Assembly (NCBI RefSeq): GCF_014200495.1
Contig: NZ_JACHBY010000006.1
Span: 310,001-374,000 of the forward strand
Direction of reading: 5' to 3'
DNA length: 64,000 nt
Source: Mucilaginibacter geliditolerans
Lineage (GTDB): Bacteria > Bacteroidota > Bacteroidia > Sphingobacteriales > Sphingobacteriaceae
Shown: positions 1 through 8,410 of the stretch, piece by piece
Position numbering within the stretch: position 1 is the stretch's first letter
How the letters are laid out: every line of letters starts with the position of its first letter
The notes under the pieces: model-generated
Databases searched by the model: none
The model's input: the letters and a program-made list of their open reading frames with translations, nothing else
Told to the model about the DNA's origin: nothing
Program-made: the position numbers and the translations under genes

Positions 1-1
1 T

Positions 2-43
2 GAGGCAGTAATTGAAAAAACTATTGCTGCCGCTTTAAAGTGA
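2..43 (+). CDS. C-terminal tail of an unidentified gene (partial)
   Basis: The first bases read in frame as a short tail ending ...IAAALK followed by TGA. The gene begins outside the window. Thirteen residues are too few to name a family. The only support is the open frame ending directly before the convergent cupin-like gene. Confidence 0.3.
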   Translation, partial: EAVIEKTIAAALK

Positions 44-56
44 TTAATTAAGATCC

Positions 57-938
57 TTACAACGGTTTCCCATTCGCTAAAGCCTTGTCAGCCCATTTTA
101 TCGCTAATTTCTCGCGGCGTTTGGCGTATTTGGCTTTAAAGGTCATTTTCAGCAGACTATCTAATCCGCCTTTTACAGCCAGGTTGTACAGGCTTGCTGC
201 CTTGCGTATAGGCGATGAATCCCAGGCGCGCAGGCTTAGCGAGAATGAGCCATCCAGGTATTTCATCCAGTGCCAGTAGCCGGTTGGCATAAATAGGGTA
301 TCGCCATGCTCTAAAAAGCACTCTGTGCCTTCCACACCTTCCAGTGCCGGGAAAAGTTTGGTATCCGGGTTTGATACATCATAATCCTCCAGCGCGTAGG
401 TGGCGTTAGGGATACAGTATAAACGGCGTTTCCATTTATTTTCGAACAGGATCACATGCTTGCGGCCACCGAAATGGGTATGGAAAATATGCGGCAGGTC
501 GATATCATAATGTAAAAACGTAACAGAGTTTGATCCGCCAAAGAACATGGCAGGCATGCTTTCTATAAAGCCGCCCATCAGATCCTTAGGCAATACAATA
601 TCATCCAGCAACTGCGGGGCCTGTTTAAATATGTTGAAGAAAAATATGCGTAGTTCGGTAGGTTGAGATTTTATCAGGTCGATATATTCATCAAAAGGCA
701 TTTCAGCAGCTGATGAATTGATGGGCTTTGAAGGATCAGCCTTTGAATTATCGTACAATGGCACCACTTTTTTGCCAACCGCTTCCTTTAAATATTCGGC
801 AGTCCATTTTTCGCGGGCGGGCCAGCTTTTGGTTAAGCCTTTGATAATCAGCGGGCGACGCTTATCTAAATAGTTCTTTTTAAAATCGGCAGGGCTAATT
901 GATTCAACAGTGTCAATCGGACGAAGGATAAAACTCAT
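57..938 (-). CDS. JmjC/cupin-like domain protein, copy 1
   Basis: A 293-residue cytosolic protein of the cupin_8/JmjC-like family, whose members are mostly Fe(II)/2-oxoglutarate-dependent oxygenases. The metal-binding facial triad is visible: H143-x-D145 in FLHYDIDL and the distal H223 in PTGYWHWMKYL. R237 in the SLSLRAW strand could contact the co-substrate. There is no signal peptide. The neighbour at 1404-2288 is a close paralogue with the same length and triad positions, so the pair arose by duplication. The start is the ATG giving MSFILRPID, matching the MGITLTPID start of the paralogue. The substrate cannot be told; protein hydroxylation is a family-level possibility only. Confidence 0.85.
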   Translation of the reverse strand: MSFILRPIDTVESISPADFKKNYLDKRRPLIIKGLTKSWPAREKWTAEYLKEAVGKKVVPLYDNSKADPSKPINSSAAEMPFDEYIDLIKSQPTELRIFFFNIFKQAPQLLDDIVLPKDLMGGFIESMPAMFFGGSNSVTFLHYDIDLPHIFHTHFGGRKHVILFENKWKRRLYCIPNATYALEDYDVSNPDTKLFPALEGVEGTECFLEHGDTLFMPTGYWHWMKYLDGSFSLSLRAWDSSPIRKAASLYNLAVKGGLDSLLKMTFKAKYAKRREKLAIKWADKALANGKPL

Positions 939-1110
939 GCTATGTTAAATTTATCGGACGTCCGTATTAACTTAAGGGGTTTCCTTAGGTACCGAAAACA
1001 CCGAAGTTTAGCAAAGTAACGGAAATTATTGCTTTGGATTGTTAAACGATTGTTAAATAAATTGGTGAGTTGGATGTGGTGAATAGTGAGTTGTTAGCTG
1101 TTCAATGGCT

Positions 1111-1396
1111 TTTTGGCTAAAGCCACTTACCGTAACCCAAATTATCCATCCCATAAATGGGATGGCAATGAATTGATTAGTATATTATCCTATCTCTTAG
1201 CGCAAGCCTTGTGCGTTGGGATTAAGAATGGCTGACTTGTGCTTTAACAATTCAAAAAAGCACAAGTCAGCCCAACACAGGCAACCTCACAAGACTTGCG
1301 CTAAAGAAGGGGCAAAGAGGGTAAGGGGAAATTTGAATTCATTGCTATTGCTTCAGCCAACTGAATAGCAATTAGGCAATCTGGCTTTAGCCAAAA
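1111..1396. mobile_element. Fold-back / MITE-like element between the cupin paralogues
   Basis: A gene-free stretch with perfect 15-bp terminal inverted repeats TTTTGGCTAAAGCCA (1111-1125) and its complement (1382-1396). More pairs are nested inside: 1166-1174 with 1335-1343, 1196-1213 with 1288-1306 (one mismatch and one extra base), and a perfect 16-bp pair 1230-1245 with 1257-1272. A small hairpin CCATCCCATAAATGGGATGG lies at 1147-1166. The whole can fold on itself. It encodes no protein, which fits a non-autonomous miniature element. The rest of the 939-1403 gap holds nothing else recognisable. Confidence 0.55.
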
Positions 1397-1403
1397 TAAT
1401 AAA

Positions 1404-2288
1404 TCAGCGGTCAGGAGCCCCTTCAGCCAATGCCTTATTTGCCCTTTCAATAGCTAAATCTTCTTTCCAGTCCATATAGCGCTTTTTGAAGTTTTTTTTC
1501 ATCATATCATCAAACTTGCGCTGGATAGTCAAATTATACAAACTTTTAGCTTTAATACCCCACGATTTATCCCACGCGCGCAACGATATGGCGAACGAAC
1601 CATCCAAATACTTCATCCAATGCCAGTAACCGGTTGGCATAAACAGGGTATCACCATGCTCTAATACGGCTTCATGTCCTTCAACGCCATCTAATGCCGG
1701 GAATTTCTTGAAATCGGGCTTCTCAATATCATAATCCTCCAAAGCATAAGTGGCAAAAGGAATGCAATACAGGCGCTCGCTCCATTTATTATCGAACAAA
1801 ATCACATGCTTGCGTCCATTAAAATGGGTATGGAAGATGTGGGCAAGATCAATATCGTAATGTAAAAATGTTACTGAGCCCTTACCGCCGAAGAACATAT
1901 TCGGGTATTTATCCAAAAAACCACCCATCAAATCGGTAGGGGAGCGGTAATCATCCAGCAAGCCGGGTGCATGTTTTATCGGGTCGAACAAAAATATACG
2001 CAGATCGGTAGGTTGTGTTTGTATCAGGTCGATATAATCGCCAAACTTCATTTCCAAAGCGGCAGCGTTGATCGGCTTTGAAGGATCAGCTTTTGAGCTG
2101 TCGTAAAGCGGCACTATTTTATCGCCAACAGTTTCCTTTAAATAATCAAAAGTCCATTTTTTAAGGGCAGGCCAGCTTTCAGTTGCTTTGTGGATAATAA
2201 GCGGTTTACGCGGTTTTAAATAATTATTTACGAAATCTTCCCTGCTTATATTATCAACACTATCTATAGGGGTTAGAGTGATGCCCAT
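1404..2288 (-). CDS. JmjC/cupin-like domain protein, copy 2
   Basis: A 294-residue paralogue of the protein at 57-938, colinear throughout: shared blocks are SWPA near residue 40, KADPSKPIN at 66-75, MFFGG at 131-135 and the triad H143-x-D145 / H223. Predicted Fe(II)/2-oxoglutarate oxygenase fold, cytosolic, substrate unknown. The C-terminal tails of the two copies have diverged most. The gap to copy 1 carries a fold-back element, so the genes are unlikely to be a tight operon although they face the same way. The ATG is preceded by an AT-rich leader with no other in-frame start nearby. Confidence 0.85.
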   Translation of the reverse strand: MGITLTPIDSVDNISREDFVNNYLKPRKPLIIHKATESWPALKKWTFDYLKETVGDKIVPLYDSSKADPSKPINAAALEMKFGDYIDLIQTQPTDLRIFLFDPIKHAPGLLDDYRSPTDLMGGFLDKYPNMFFGGKGSVTFLHYDIDLAHIFHTHFNGRKHVILFDNKWSERLYCIPFATYALEDYDIEKPDFKKFPALDGVEGHEAVLEHGDTLFMPTGYWHWMKYLDGSFAISLRAWDKSWGIKAKSLYNLTIQRKFDDMMKKNFKKRYMDWKEDLAIERANKALAEGAPDR

Positions 2289-2405
2289 GTTTTACAATTA
2301 GTTAACGTATTAAACCTACAAATTTAACAAAAAGAGAAAATGCTGAAAAAGCGAAAATTGTTTTTGATATTTTTCTGACAAAGCTTTTTCAAGTCAATAA
2401 ACCCC

Positions 2406-2488
2406 ATTGTCATCCTGAGCGATAGCGAAGGATCTTGCCGGTTAGTCGCCCGTATAATAGAAGCTTCGCTATCGCTCAGCATGACAAT
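2406..2488. repeat. Dispersed long hairpin (REP-like), copy 1
   Basis: Two 25-bp arms, 2406-2430 and 2464-2488, are inverted copies with one mismatch (core GAGCGATAGCGAAG). It resembles the GTCATTGCGAGG-type hairpins found later in this window (45.1, 46.9, 54.1, 56.8, 57.0, 58.1 and 60.2 kb). It lies upstream of copy 2 of the cupin gene and downstream of the fasciclin gene terminator. Confidence 0.7.
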
Positions 2489-2508
2489 CCTAAAAAAGTC
2501 AACAATAA

Positions 2509-2538
2509 AAAACCCGGTGCTTAATGCAGCCGGGTTTT
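2509..2538 (-). terminator. Terminator of the fasciclin gene
   Basis: Inverted repeat AAAACCCGG (2509-2517) / CCGGGTTTT (2530-2538) with a 12-base loop. On the minus strand it ends in a T run, downstream of the stop codon of the fasciclin gene. Confidence 0.65.
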
Positions 2539-2614
2539 ATCTTTAGGTAGATTGAAGTATTTTTTTGAGTTTGCAGGGGCAGTGTGTTACGCCGTTAAAC
2601 AAACTGTAACCCAA

Positions 2615-3163
2615 TTATTGGGGCATTAAAACGGTATTTATTACATGTATTACACCATTGCTCTGGAAGACATCCGAAATAGTGATCCATGATGTGCCAC
2701 CTTTTTCATCAACTAAGTATAATTTTTTGCCTTTTGCCATAACTTTTAAGGTGCCACCTTCAACAGTTGTTAAAGTTGCTGTGCCATTACCTGCTTTAAC
2801 CTTAGCCCATAGGTCGGCAGCGCTTAAGCGGCCTGCAACTACGTGGTAAGTTAAAATTTTGGTTAAAGTAGCTTTGTTTTCTGGTTTAACCAGGTTATCA
2901 ACAGTACCAGCAGGCAATTTGTTAAATGCCTCGTTGGTTGGTGCAAATACAGTGAATGGACCCGGGCCTTCTAAGGTTTCAACCAAACCTGCAGCTTTAA
3001 CAGCGGCAACCAGTGTGGTGTGGTCTTTTGAGTTTACAGCGTTTTCAACTATGTTTTTTGTTGGATACATAGCGGCACCGCCTACCATTTTAGTTTGTGC
3101 ATACGTGTTAGGTGCAATTGCAATAGCTACTACTGCAAACGCTGCGATAATTAATTTTTTCAT
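2615..3163 (-). CDS. Secreted fasciclin (FAS1) domain protein
   Basis: A 182-residue exported protein. Residues 1-23 form a signal peptide ending ...NTYAQ. A single FAS1 domain fills about residues 40-181, with the H1 motif [11 protein letters not shown], the central YHVVAG and the H2 motif [15 protein letters not shown]1 domains mediate adhesion or binding in the periplasm or on the surface; no enzymatic activity is expected. It stands alone, with its own terminator downstream and hemW about 160 bp upstream in the same direction. Confidence 0.9.
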   Translation of the reverse strand: MKKLIIAAFAVVAIAIAPNTYAQTKMVGGAAMYPTKNIVENAVNSKDHTTLVAAVKAAGLVETLEGPGPFTVFAPTNEAFNKLPAGTVDNLVKPENKATLTKILTYHVVAGRLSAADLWAKVKAGNGTATLTTVEGGTLKVMAKGKKLYLVDEKGGTSWITISDVFQSNGVIHVINTVLMPQ

Positions 3164-3322
3164 TGTAGTTTTTCTTTATAGGTTATTTGATAGAAGATAC
3201 GGCGCTTATGCGGAGGCGGTTTTATTATTGCCGGATAATTCCAATAGCCAAAAGCGCTAAGAAAATTTAAACCAAACGCAAATAATATTCGTAGATGCGC
3301 GCCTGTAAGTAATCTATCAGGA

Positions 3323-4444
3323 TCAGAAAAACAGCTCGGATGCTATATGATCGGCATATAGTTTTCCTTTTGGGGTGAGGAAAATAATGTTATTATTTTT
3401 TGTCAGCCATTCCTTATTAAAATACTCATCGGCAGCAATTAATAACTGATTGGCTGATGCCGCCGCTATGTTGTTCAGCTTATCCAGATCGAGCCCCCAA
3501 ATGGTACGTAACGAAGTCATGATGTATTCGTTCAGGCGGTCAGCTTCTGTTAGCACTTCTGTTTCTGCTGGTAGTTTGCCGGTAACAATAGCTTCAATAT
3601 ATTTTGTGTTATTGGCTATGTTCCATTGCCTGGCCTCACCATTATAGGAGTGTGCCGATGGCCCTATGCCCAGGTATTTTACACCCTTCCAGTAATTAGA
3701 GTTATGCCGGGAGTAAAAGCCGGGCTTGCAAAAGTTCGAGATCTCGTAATGCTCAAAGCCTTGCAACTGCATAATGTCTGTCATATAAACAAACTGCGCT
3801 GCGCTTTGCTCATCATTCATGGCGGGTTGTTTTTTCTTGCGGATAAATGATGCCAGGGCGGTTTGGGGTTCAACCGTCATGGAGTAGGCTGATATATGGG
3901 GCACACCCAATTCAAAAACCTTATCTAAATTAAACTTCCATTTTTGATCAGTGAGCAGGGGATAACCATAGATCAGGTCGACGGTCAGGTTCTCAAAACC
4001 AATATCCTGCGCTCTTTTTACTGATGCCTCAGCTTCGGATGCGCGATGTACGCGGTTCATCCATTGCAAATCATCATCAAAAAATGATTGCAGGCCAATG
4101 CTGAATCTGTTAATGGGCGTATGCTTTAGCGACTGTAATTTTAGTTTATCCAGATCGTCGGGATTAGCCTCAAGGGTGATCTCGGCATCGGCTGCCACGG
4201 TATGTATGCCGGTAATCGTATTGATAATAAGCCCTATTTCGCTTTCGCTTAACAGGGACGGGGTACCACCACCAAAGTAAATGGTTTCAATAGTTTCGCC
4301 GCTTAAGTAACTCCTTTGCAGCTGTATTTCCTTTATTAAGGCTTGTAAAAGCTCGTCCTTATATTTAAAAGAAGTGCTGAAATGGAAATCGCAGTAATGG
4401 CAAGCCTGCTTGCAAAAAGGAATATGTATGTAGATGCCTGCCAT
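3323..4444 (-). CDS. hemW: HemW-type radical SAM protein (haem chaperone)
   Basis: A 373-residue radical SAM protein related to oxygen-independent coproporphyrinogen III oxidase (HemN). The cluster motif C11-x3-C15-x2-C18 (FCKQACHYCDF) opens the protein, followed by GGGTPS, and the C-terminal HemN domain is complete. HemW homologues insert haem into target proteins and usually lack the N-terminal extension of true HemN; this protein starts immediately before the cysteine motif, as HemW does. Its ATG at 4444 lies at the edge of a 120-bp sequence that is repeated at 22345-22465, so its leader forms one flank of the island. Confidence 0.88.
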   Translation of the reverse strand: MAGIYIHIPFCKQACHYCDFHFSTSFKYKDELLQALIKEIQLQRSYLSGETIETIYFGGGTPSLLSESEIGLIINTITGIHTVAADAEITLEANPDDLDKLKLQSLKHTPINRFSIGLQSFFDDDLQWMNRVHRASEAEASVKRAQDIGFENLTVDLIYGYPLLTDQKWKFNLDKVFELGVPHISAYSMTVEPQTALASFIRKKKQPAMNDEQSAAQFVYMTDIMQLQGFEHYEISNFCKPGFYSRHNSNYWKGVKYLGIGPSAHSYNGEARQWNIANNTKYIEAIVTGKLPAETEVLTEADRLNEYIMTSLRTIWGLDLDKLNNIAAASANQLLIAADEYFNKEWLTKNNNIIFLTPKGKLYADHIASELFF

Positions 4445-4559
4445 AGGGGTTCAAATGTAAGGAATTTAGTATTACTGTTATATAAGGTCAGTTTATATAG
4501 AAGTACCAGGCACAAGTGGGTTTCCTTTAAAAAAAACATACTGTAATTTTCAAAGCTAT
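4440..4559. repeat. Direct repeat A: left flank of the island, hemW leader
   Basis: A 120-bp sequence from the hemW start codon outward, repeated in the same orientation at 22345-22465 with about eight differences. Similarity stops abruptly on both sides. The truncated recombinase frame becomes recognisable directly after its right edge. It may be an attachment site or a target-derived duplication. Confidence 0.75.
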
Positions 4560-5243
4560 CTTCTTAACCAGGTCAGCAGAAATACCACTAACGCCTATAT
4601 GTTGGTCTTTAGGCAGCATTTTAATAAACTTGTTGTAAAGGGCGTTATCCAAGTTTCACCGTTCAGCAGCTTTAAAATTATCGGGGAGGAAGATTCAGAG
4701 CGGACTACTCTAACTATTGAAGAAGTAAGGACATTGGCCGGTTTTATTCCCAAAAAAGGTAATAGTCAAATTCGGCAAGCATTCTTATTCTCATGCTTCA
4801 CAGGGCTGCGGTTTTCTGACATTAAAAAATTAGTTTATAGTGAAATTCAAAACGATCAAATTACTTTCAGGCCTGCCAAAACCACTAAAAAAACCGTAAT
4901 GGTTCCGGTAATAGAAGATGCTAAATTAATCATAGAAAAACTCCCCAAGCACCCTAATAATAAAAAGGTATTTTGGGATCTACCATCAAGTCAGGTTGTT
5001 AATGTTTATTTGAAATTCTGGGCGTTAGAAGCAGGTCTAAAGAAAAACCTACATTTTCATGCCGCCAGACATACTTTTGCCACTGTTGGCCTAACGTTTG
5101 GGATGGATATTTACACTATGAAAGAACTACTCGGCCATAGTAAAATCGAAATGACACAAGTATATGCCAAAATTGTTGATCAAAAGAAAAAGTCAGAAAT
5201 GGCCAAATTTCCTTCTTTAGCAAATGAAAAAAATATTCATTGA
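4560..5243 (+). pseudogene. Tyrosine recombinase/integrase, 5'-truncated
   Basis: From the first ATG (4599) the frame gives 214 residues containing the complete catalytic domain of a Bacteroidota phage-type integrase: R71 in FTGLR, K94 in the RPAKT strand, H154-x2-R157 in HAARHTF, H180 in LLGHS and nucleophile Y189. The recognisable frame continues upstream of that ATG (VSRNTTNAY, typical of the core-binding domain) back to about 4560, where direct repeat A ends. Family members are usually near 400 residues, so the arm-binding and most of the core-binding domain are missing. It is probably inactive, though a catalytic fragment could still be translated. It is the only recombinase in the island. 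Confidence 0.75.
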
Positions 5244-5253
5244 AATTTTAATG

Positions 5254-5520
5254 CTAATTATTTTCTGCCTGACATAAGTGAACTGGGGCAATCATTCTTT
5301 TCTTAATTATTTCACCGTCCAAACCGAAATGGAATAACTGCCATTCCTTATTCACCTGTGCCGCTAAGATAGCCCACCGCAGGGATAAAAAGTAAAGCAT
5401 ATATACAAGCGGGCGAGAATTGTTCGCTTTCAGCCGCCCCGCCCGTATTCTAAGACATTGTGAATAGCTATTTTCATCTTCCCTCGCCACAAAGTTCTTG
5501 TTTTGACCGGAACCCGTCAA
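5254..5520 (-). CDS. Small hypothetical protein, possibly a remnant
   Basis: An 88-residue frame with no domain I can name. It contains a stretch YFLSLRWAILAAQVNKEWQL that reads like real protein, flanked by polar segments. It faces the truncated integrase and ends 10 bp after it, so it may belong to the same degraded mobile cargo. The following stretch, 5521-5811, holds no further frame I can support. Chance coding cannot be excluded. Confidence 0.3.
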   Translation of the reverse strand: MTGSGQNKNFVAREDENSYSQCLRIRAGRLKANNSRPLVYMLYFLSLRWAILAAQVNKEWQLFHFGLDGEIIKKRMIAPVHLCQAENN

Positions 5521-5811
5521 GGGTATAATAAATAGCTCCGCCTACAGGCCCGCGCTTCGCTGCCCTTGATGGAACCCGTTCAAAATAAAGAGAGGTGTTT
5601 ATGAGTAAGATGAAAAAGCACTAAGCTGCATACTTCGATCTAATCAGGCGATGCGGCTTCATTGTAGTAAGGTTTAAAGGCCAGGCAGTGAGCGCGGATT
5701 TTTCAAACGTTTTGTATCAGATACGTTGTAATAAAGGATTTCTCTCAGATATGTTTGCGTCTATAAATGATCCGCTAGGTAACGGTATAAAAACGACAAA
5801 TATAACACACC

Positions 5812-5882
5812 CGTCACTTGTCGATTAAAAATGTTGTTGGTCGAATATCTGTTTTACGTCTAATTAGCTATCATTAGGTTTG
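5812..5882 (+). promoter_or_regulatory. Island operator site 1 plus -7 box
   Basis: Two direct half-sites, CGTCACTTGTCGA (5812-5824) and TGTTGTTGGTCGA (5832-5844), start 20 bp apart. Thirty bases further is TAGGTTTG (5875-5882), a Bacteroidota -7 element, 20 bases before the ATG at 5903. It is one of seven such arrangements in the island and is probably bound by the LytTR regulator at 15812-16525 (inferred). Confidence 0.7.
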
Positions 5883-5902
5883 ATATAGCAATACTATCAA
5901 AA

Positions 5903-7234
5903 ATGAAAAAATTAAAGCTAATTGTGCCAGTGATATTGACACTGGTGGTATCAGCCTGTGTAAAATACAATGCAGGATCGGGTAATGGCAGCCCGGTAAA
6001 AACCACCTCATTAACTATAACAGCTACCAACCGTGTTGCCGGAGCTATGAACGACAGTCTTGTAATTGGGGGAACCGGCTTTGTGACTGATACATCAATG
6101 GATATAGTTACAGTAAATGGGGTACGTGCGCCTATTTTGTCCGCTACCGCGAGTGAGATCATAGCAAAAATTCCTGTGAGGGCGTTTTCGGGGAATATTG
6201 TGGTACAGGTAGGTGGCCGATCGGCTACCGGGCCTAAGTTTCAATACCTGGTTACCACAGGTGTGGTAAGTACTTTTGCCGGCAACCCTAATTTAGGGCC
6301 GGGTTATAAAGATGGCGTGGGAACAAATGCGCGTTTTTTTGGGCCGGTTGCTTTGGCGCTTGATTCGACAGGTAATTTATTTGTAGCCGATTTGCTTAAC
6401 CGCCGCATCCGTAAAATAACAACACAAAATGCGGCAGTTACTACATTTGCAGGTAATGGCACTTACGGCGATAAAGACGGTGACGGAATATCAGCTGAAT
6501 TTGGGTCGATTAATGGGATAGCGATTACTAAAAATGGCTCAGTATATGTTTCCGATGCTGATTTTGATGTCATAAGGGCTATTAGCACCGATGGTACTTT
6601 AGTTACTACCGTAGCCGGGGAGGCAGGACAACAGGGATATTCTAATAACACTTACTTAACGTCACTCTTTAACAAACCCATGGGTCTTACTTTTGATAAT
6701 GTTGGCAACTTGATAATTGTGGACCAGGGTAATAATGTTTTGCGAGAGTTGCCCATACCATCATCAACTTATGTTTCAACATTAACAATGGGTACAAATG
6801 GCAATTTTAACCAGATAAATGGCATAACCTATAATGCTAGGAACAGCGATGTTTACGTAGCTGATGCCGGAAGCAACCAGATAAAGGCGTTTTCTGTAAC
6901 AGCAGTAAATTATACGAATTTCGGTAATGGAACGCTGGGTTATCTAAATGGTATTCATGGAGCACCCGTTGAATTTAACAGGCCGCAAGGTTTGGCGGTT
7001 GATAATGATTTTAATATTTATGTAGCTGATACCTTTAATAACTGTATCAGGATGATTGATAACCAATATAATGTAACCACGTTGGTAGGGAGCACAGAGG
7101 TGGGGTTATTTGATGGAACCGGCGCTGCTGCAAAATTTAACGAGCCAAATGCCGTTGTAGTTGATAATGTTAATCATTACCTATATGTGGCTGATACCGG
7201 TAATCATTGTATAAGAAAGGTTGTGCTTGAATAA
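5903..7234 (+). CDS. Lipoprotein with IPT/TIG domain and NHL repeats
   Basis: A 443-residue lipoprotein. The signal ends at C19 (lipobox VSAC). Residues about 35-115 form an IPT/TIG immunoglobulin-like domain; the rest is an NHL-type beta-propeller with repeats of the pattern P-x-G-(L/I)-A-(V/L)-D...(V/I)YVADxxNxxIR, seen near residues 147, 205, 255, 305, 360 and 410. Such proteins act at the cell envelope as binding scaffolds; no catalytic residues are evident. It is transcribed alone from operator site 1 and faces the operon that ends at 7288. The start is set by the lipoprotein signal and the -7 box 20 bp upstream. Confidence 0.85.
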   Translation: MKKLKLIVPVILTLVVSACVKYNAGSGNGSPVKTTSLTITATNRVAGAMNDSLVIGGTGFVTDTSMDIVTVNGVRAPILSATASEIIAKIPVRAFSGNIVVQVGGRSATGPKFQYLVTTGVVSTFAGNPNLGPGYKDGVGTNARFFGPVALALDSTGNLFVADLLNRRIRKITTQNAAVTTFAGNGTYGDKDGDGISAEFGSINGIAITKNGSVYVSDADFDVIRAISTDGTLVTTVAGEAGQQGYSNNTYLTSLFNKPMGLTFDNVGNLIIVDQGNNVLRELPIPSSTYVSTLTMGTNGNFNQINGITYNARNSDVYVADAGSNQIKAFSVTAVNYTNFGNGTLGYLNGIHGAPVEFNRPQGLAVDNDFNIYVADTFNNCIRMIDNQYNVTTLVGSTEVGLFDGTGAAAKFNEPNAVVVDNVNHYLYVADTGNHCIRKVVLE

Positions 7235-7287
7235 TAATTGAAAGACATTCTAATATTTATTTGTCTTCATTATGTATCCTGAAGTTG

Positions 7288-8286
7288 TTATAGCTTATCC
7301 AGCCATTCCTTTTTCTTCGCATCAAACTCTTCCTGGGTAATTATTTTTTCGTCAAGCAGCTGCTTTAAATTATGTAATGGCAGCATCGGGTCGGATGTCT
7401 CGGTACCTGGCGGCACTTCCTCCTGAGCATTAAAAATTTTACTTAATGCTAAACCTGCACCTATTTGCATTGCCGCACCAGACATGCCTCCCTGATTTTT
7501 GGCAGCATCCCGCAAAGCTTTTAATTTTTCCATATCCACAAAATTCAGCCCCCCGGTTTTAGCGGCTTCGGTTTCAGCTGTTACGTCTGCAATGGTGTTG
7601 ATCCTATCCTGTGTTCCTTTATCAAATACTGTCCCGTTTATCCTGAAATCATTTAACATCAGGCCCAAATGAGTGAATTCAGCAGATAAAACTTCTTTTA
7701 ACCGGTCGGAGAGGAGCCCGAGTTGTGCATCAATTTGCTGGTAAGAAAATTTTGCTGTTGCTAATTGTGTTGCCAGTGTTTGCGTAATTCGGCTTTGTAT
7801 CAGGGGTTTGGCCTGCGTAGTTATATATGAATCACTTAAGCCGGCTGTTTCTGAAAAAAAGAGTTTAGGGTCTGTTATCCTGTAAGAGAAACTACCATTA
7901 GCGCCCAGCTCAACCGGGAAATTATAAACCGGGTCGACATATTTAATGGCATTTGCAGTGCCCCAATTTTGATTGGTGTTATCAGCAACGCGGTAAAAAT
8001 AGATCTTTAGCTTATGCTCACTTTCAAAAGCTGTACGCAGCTTTAATAAAGTGGTGATAAACGGATGATTATCCGTTTCAAGAGTGTAAATGCCCTCATC
8101 TGTAAGTATATCGGTTATTACACCTTCATACACCAGCATAACCCCCTGACCGGGCCCGATAATGAGCTTGCTGGCATTTTTTATCTCGTCGTTAACAGAG
8201 GGAAACTTATAGAGCAGTACCCATAATTGTGGGTTGGGCCATTCAATAACCGATGCCAGTTGATTTTTAAAAAAGCTTAAATTCAT
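7288..8286 (-). CDS. SPFH-domain protein with C-terminal SHOCT motif
   Basis: A 332-residue protein. Residues about 35-230 match the SPFH/band-7 fold of the YdjI ('virion core protein-like') type: GPGQGVMLVYEGVI, a conserved DPVYNFPVELG segment and a long helical region. The C-terminal 30 residues, LKQLLDEKIITQEEFDAKKK, are a SHOCT oligomerisation motif. There is no zinc ribbon in this protein, although the next gene upstream carries one; in many relatives the two are fused. SPFH proteins organise membrane-associated assemblies. It is the last gene of the run 10495-9752, 9739-8411, 8286-7288 that starts at operator site 2, with a 124-bp gap before it. Confidence 0.8.
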   Translation of the reverse strand: MNLSFFKNQLASVIEWPNPQLWVLLYKFPSVNDEIKNASKLIIGPGQGVMLVYEGVITDILTDEGIYTLETDNHPFITTLLKLRTAFESEHKLKIYFYRVADNTNQNWGTANAIKYVDPVYNFPVELGANGSFSYRITDPKLFFSETAGLSDSYITTQAKPLIQSRITQTLATQLATAKFSYQQIDAQLGLLSDRLKEVLSAEFTHLGLMLNDFRINGTVFDKGTQDRINTIADVTAETEAAKTGGLNFVDMEKLKALRDAAKNQGGMSGAAMQIGAGLALSKIFNAQEEVPPGTETSDPMLPLHNLKQLLDEKIITQEEFDAKKKEWLDKL

Positions 8287-8410
8287 GATTAATTTGTTTT
8301 GAACATCCCATGGACGTATTTAGTGATTTTACCTTTAAAACTAACGCTATAAATAGCCCTGCATCATTCCAATTACAATGAGCTTGTATAAATGCTTTAA
8401 AGGCTTGTCT

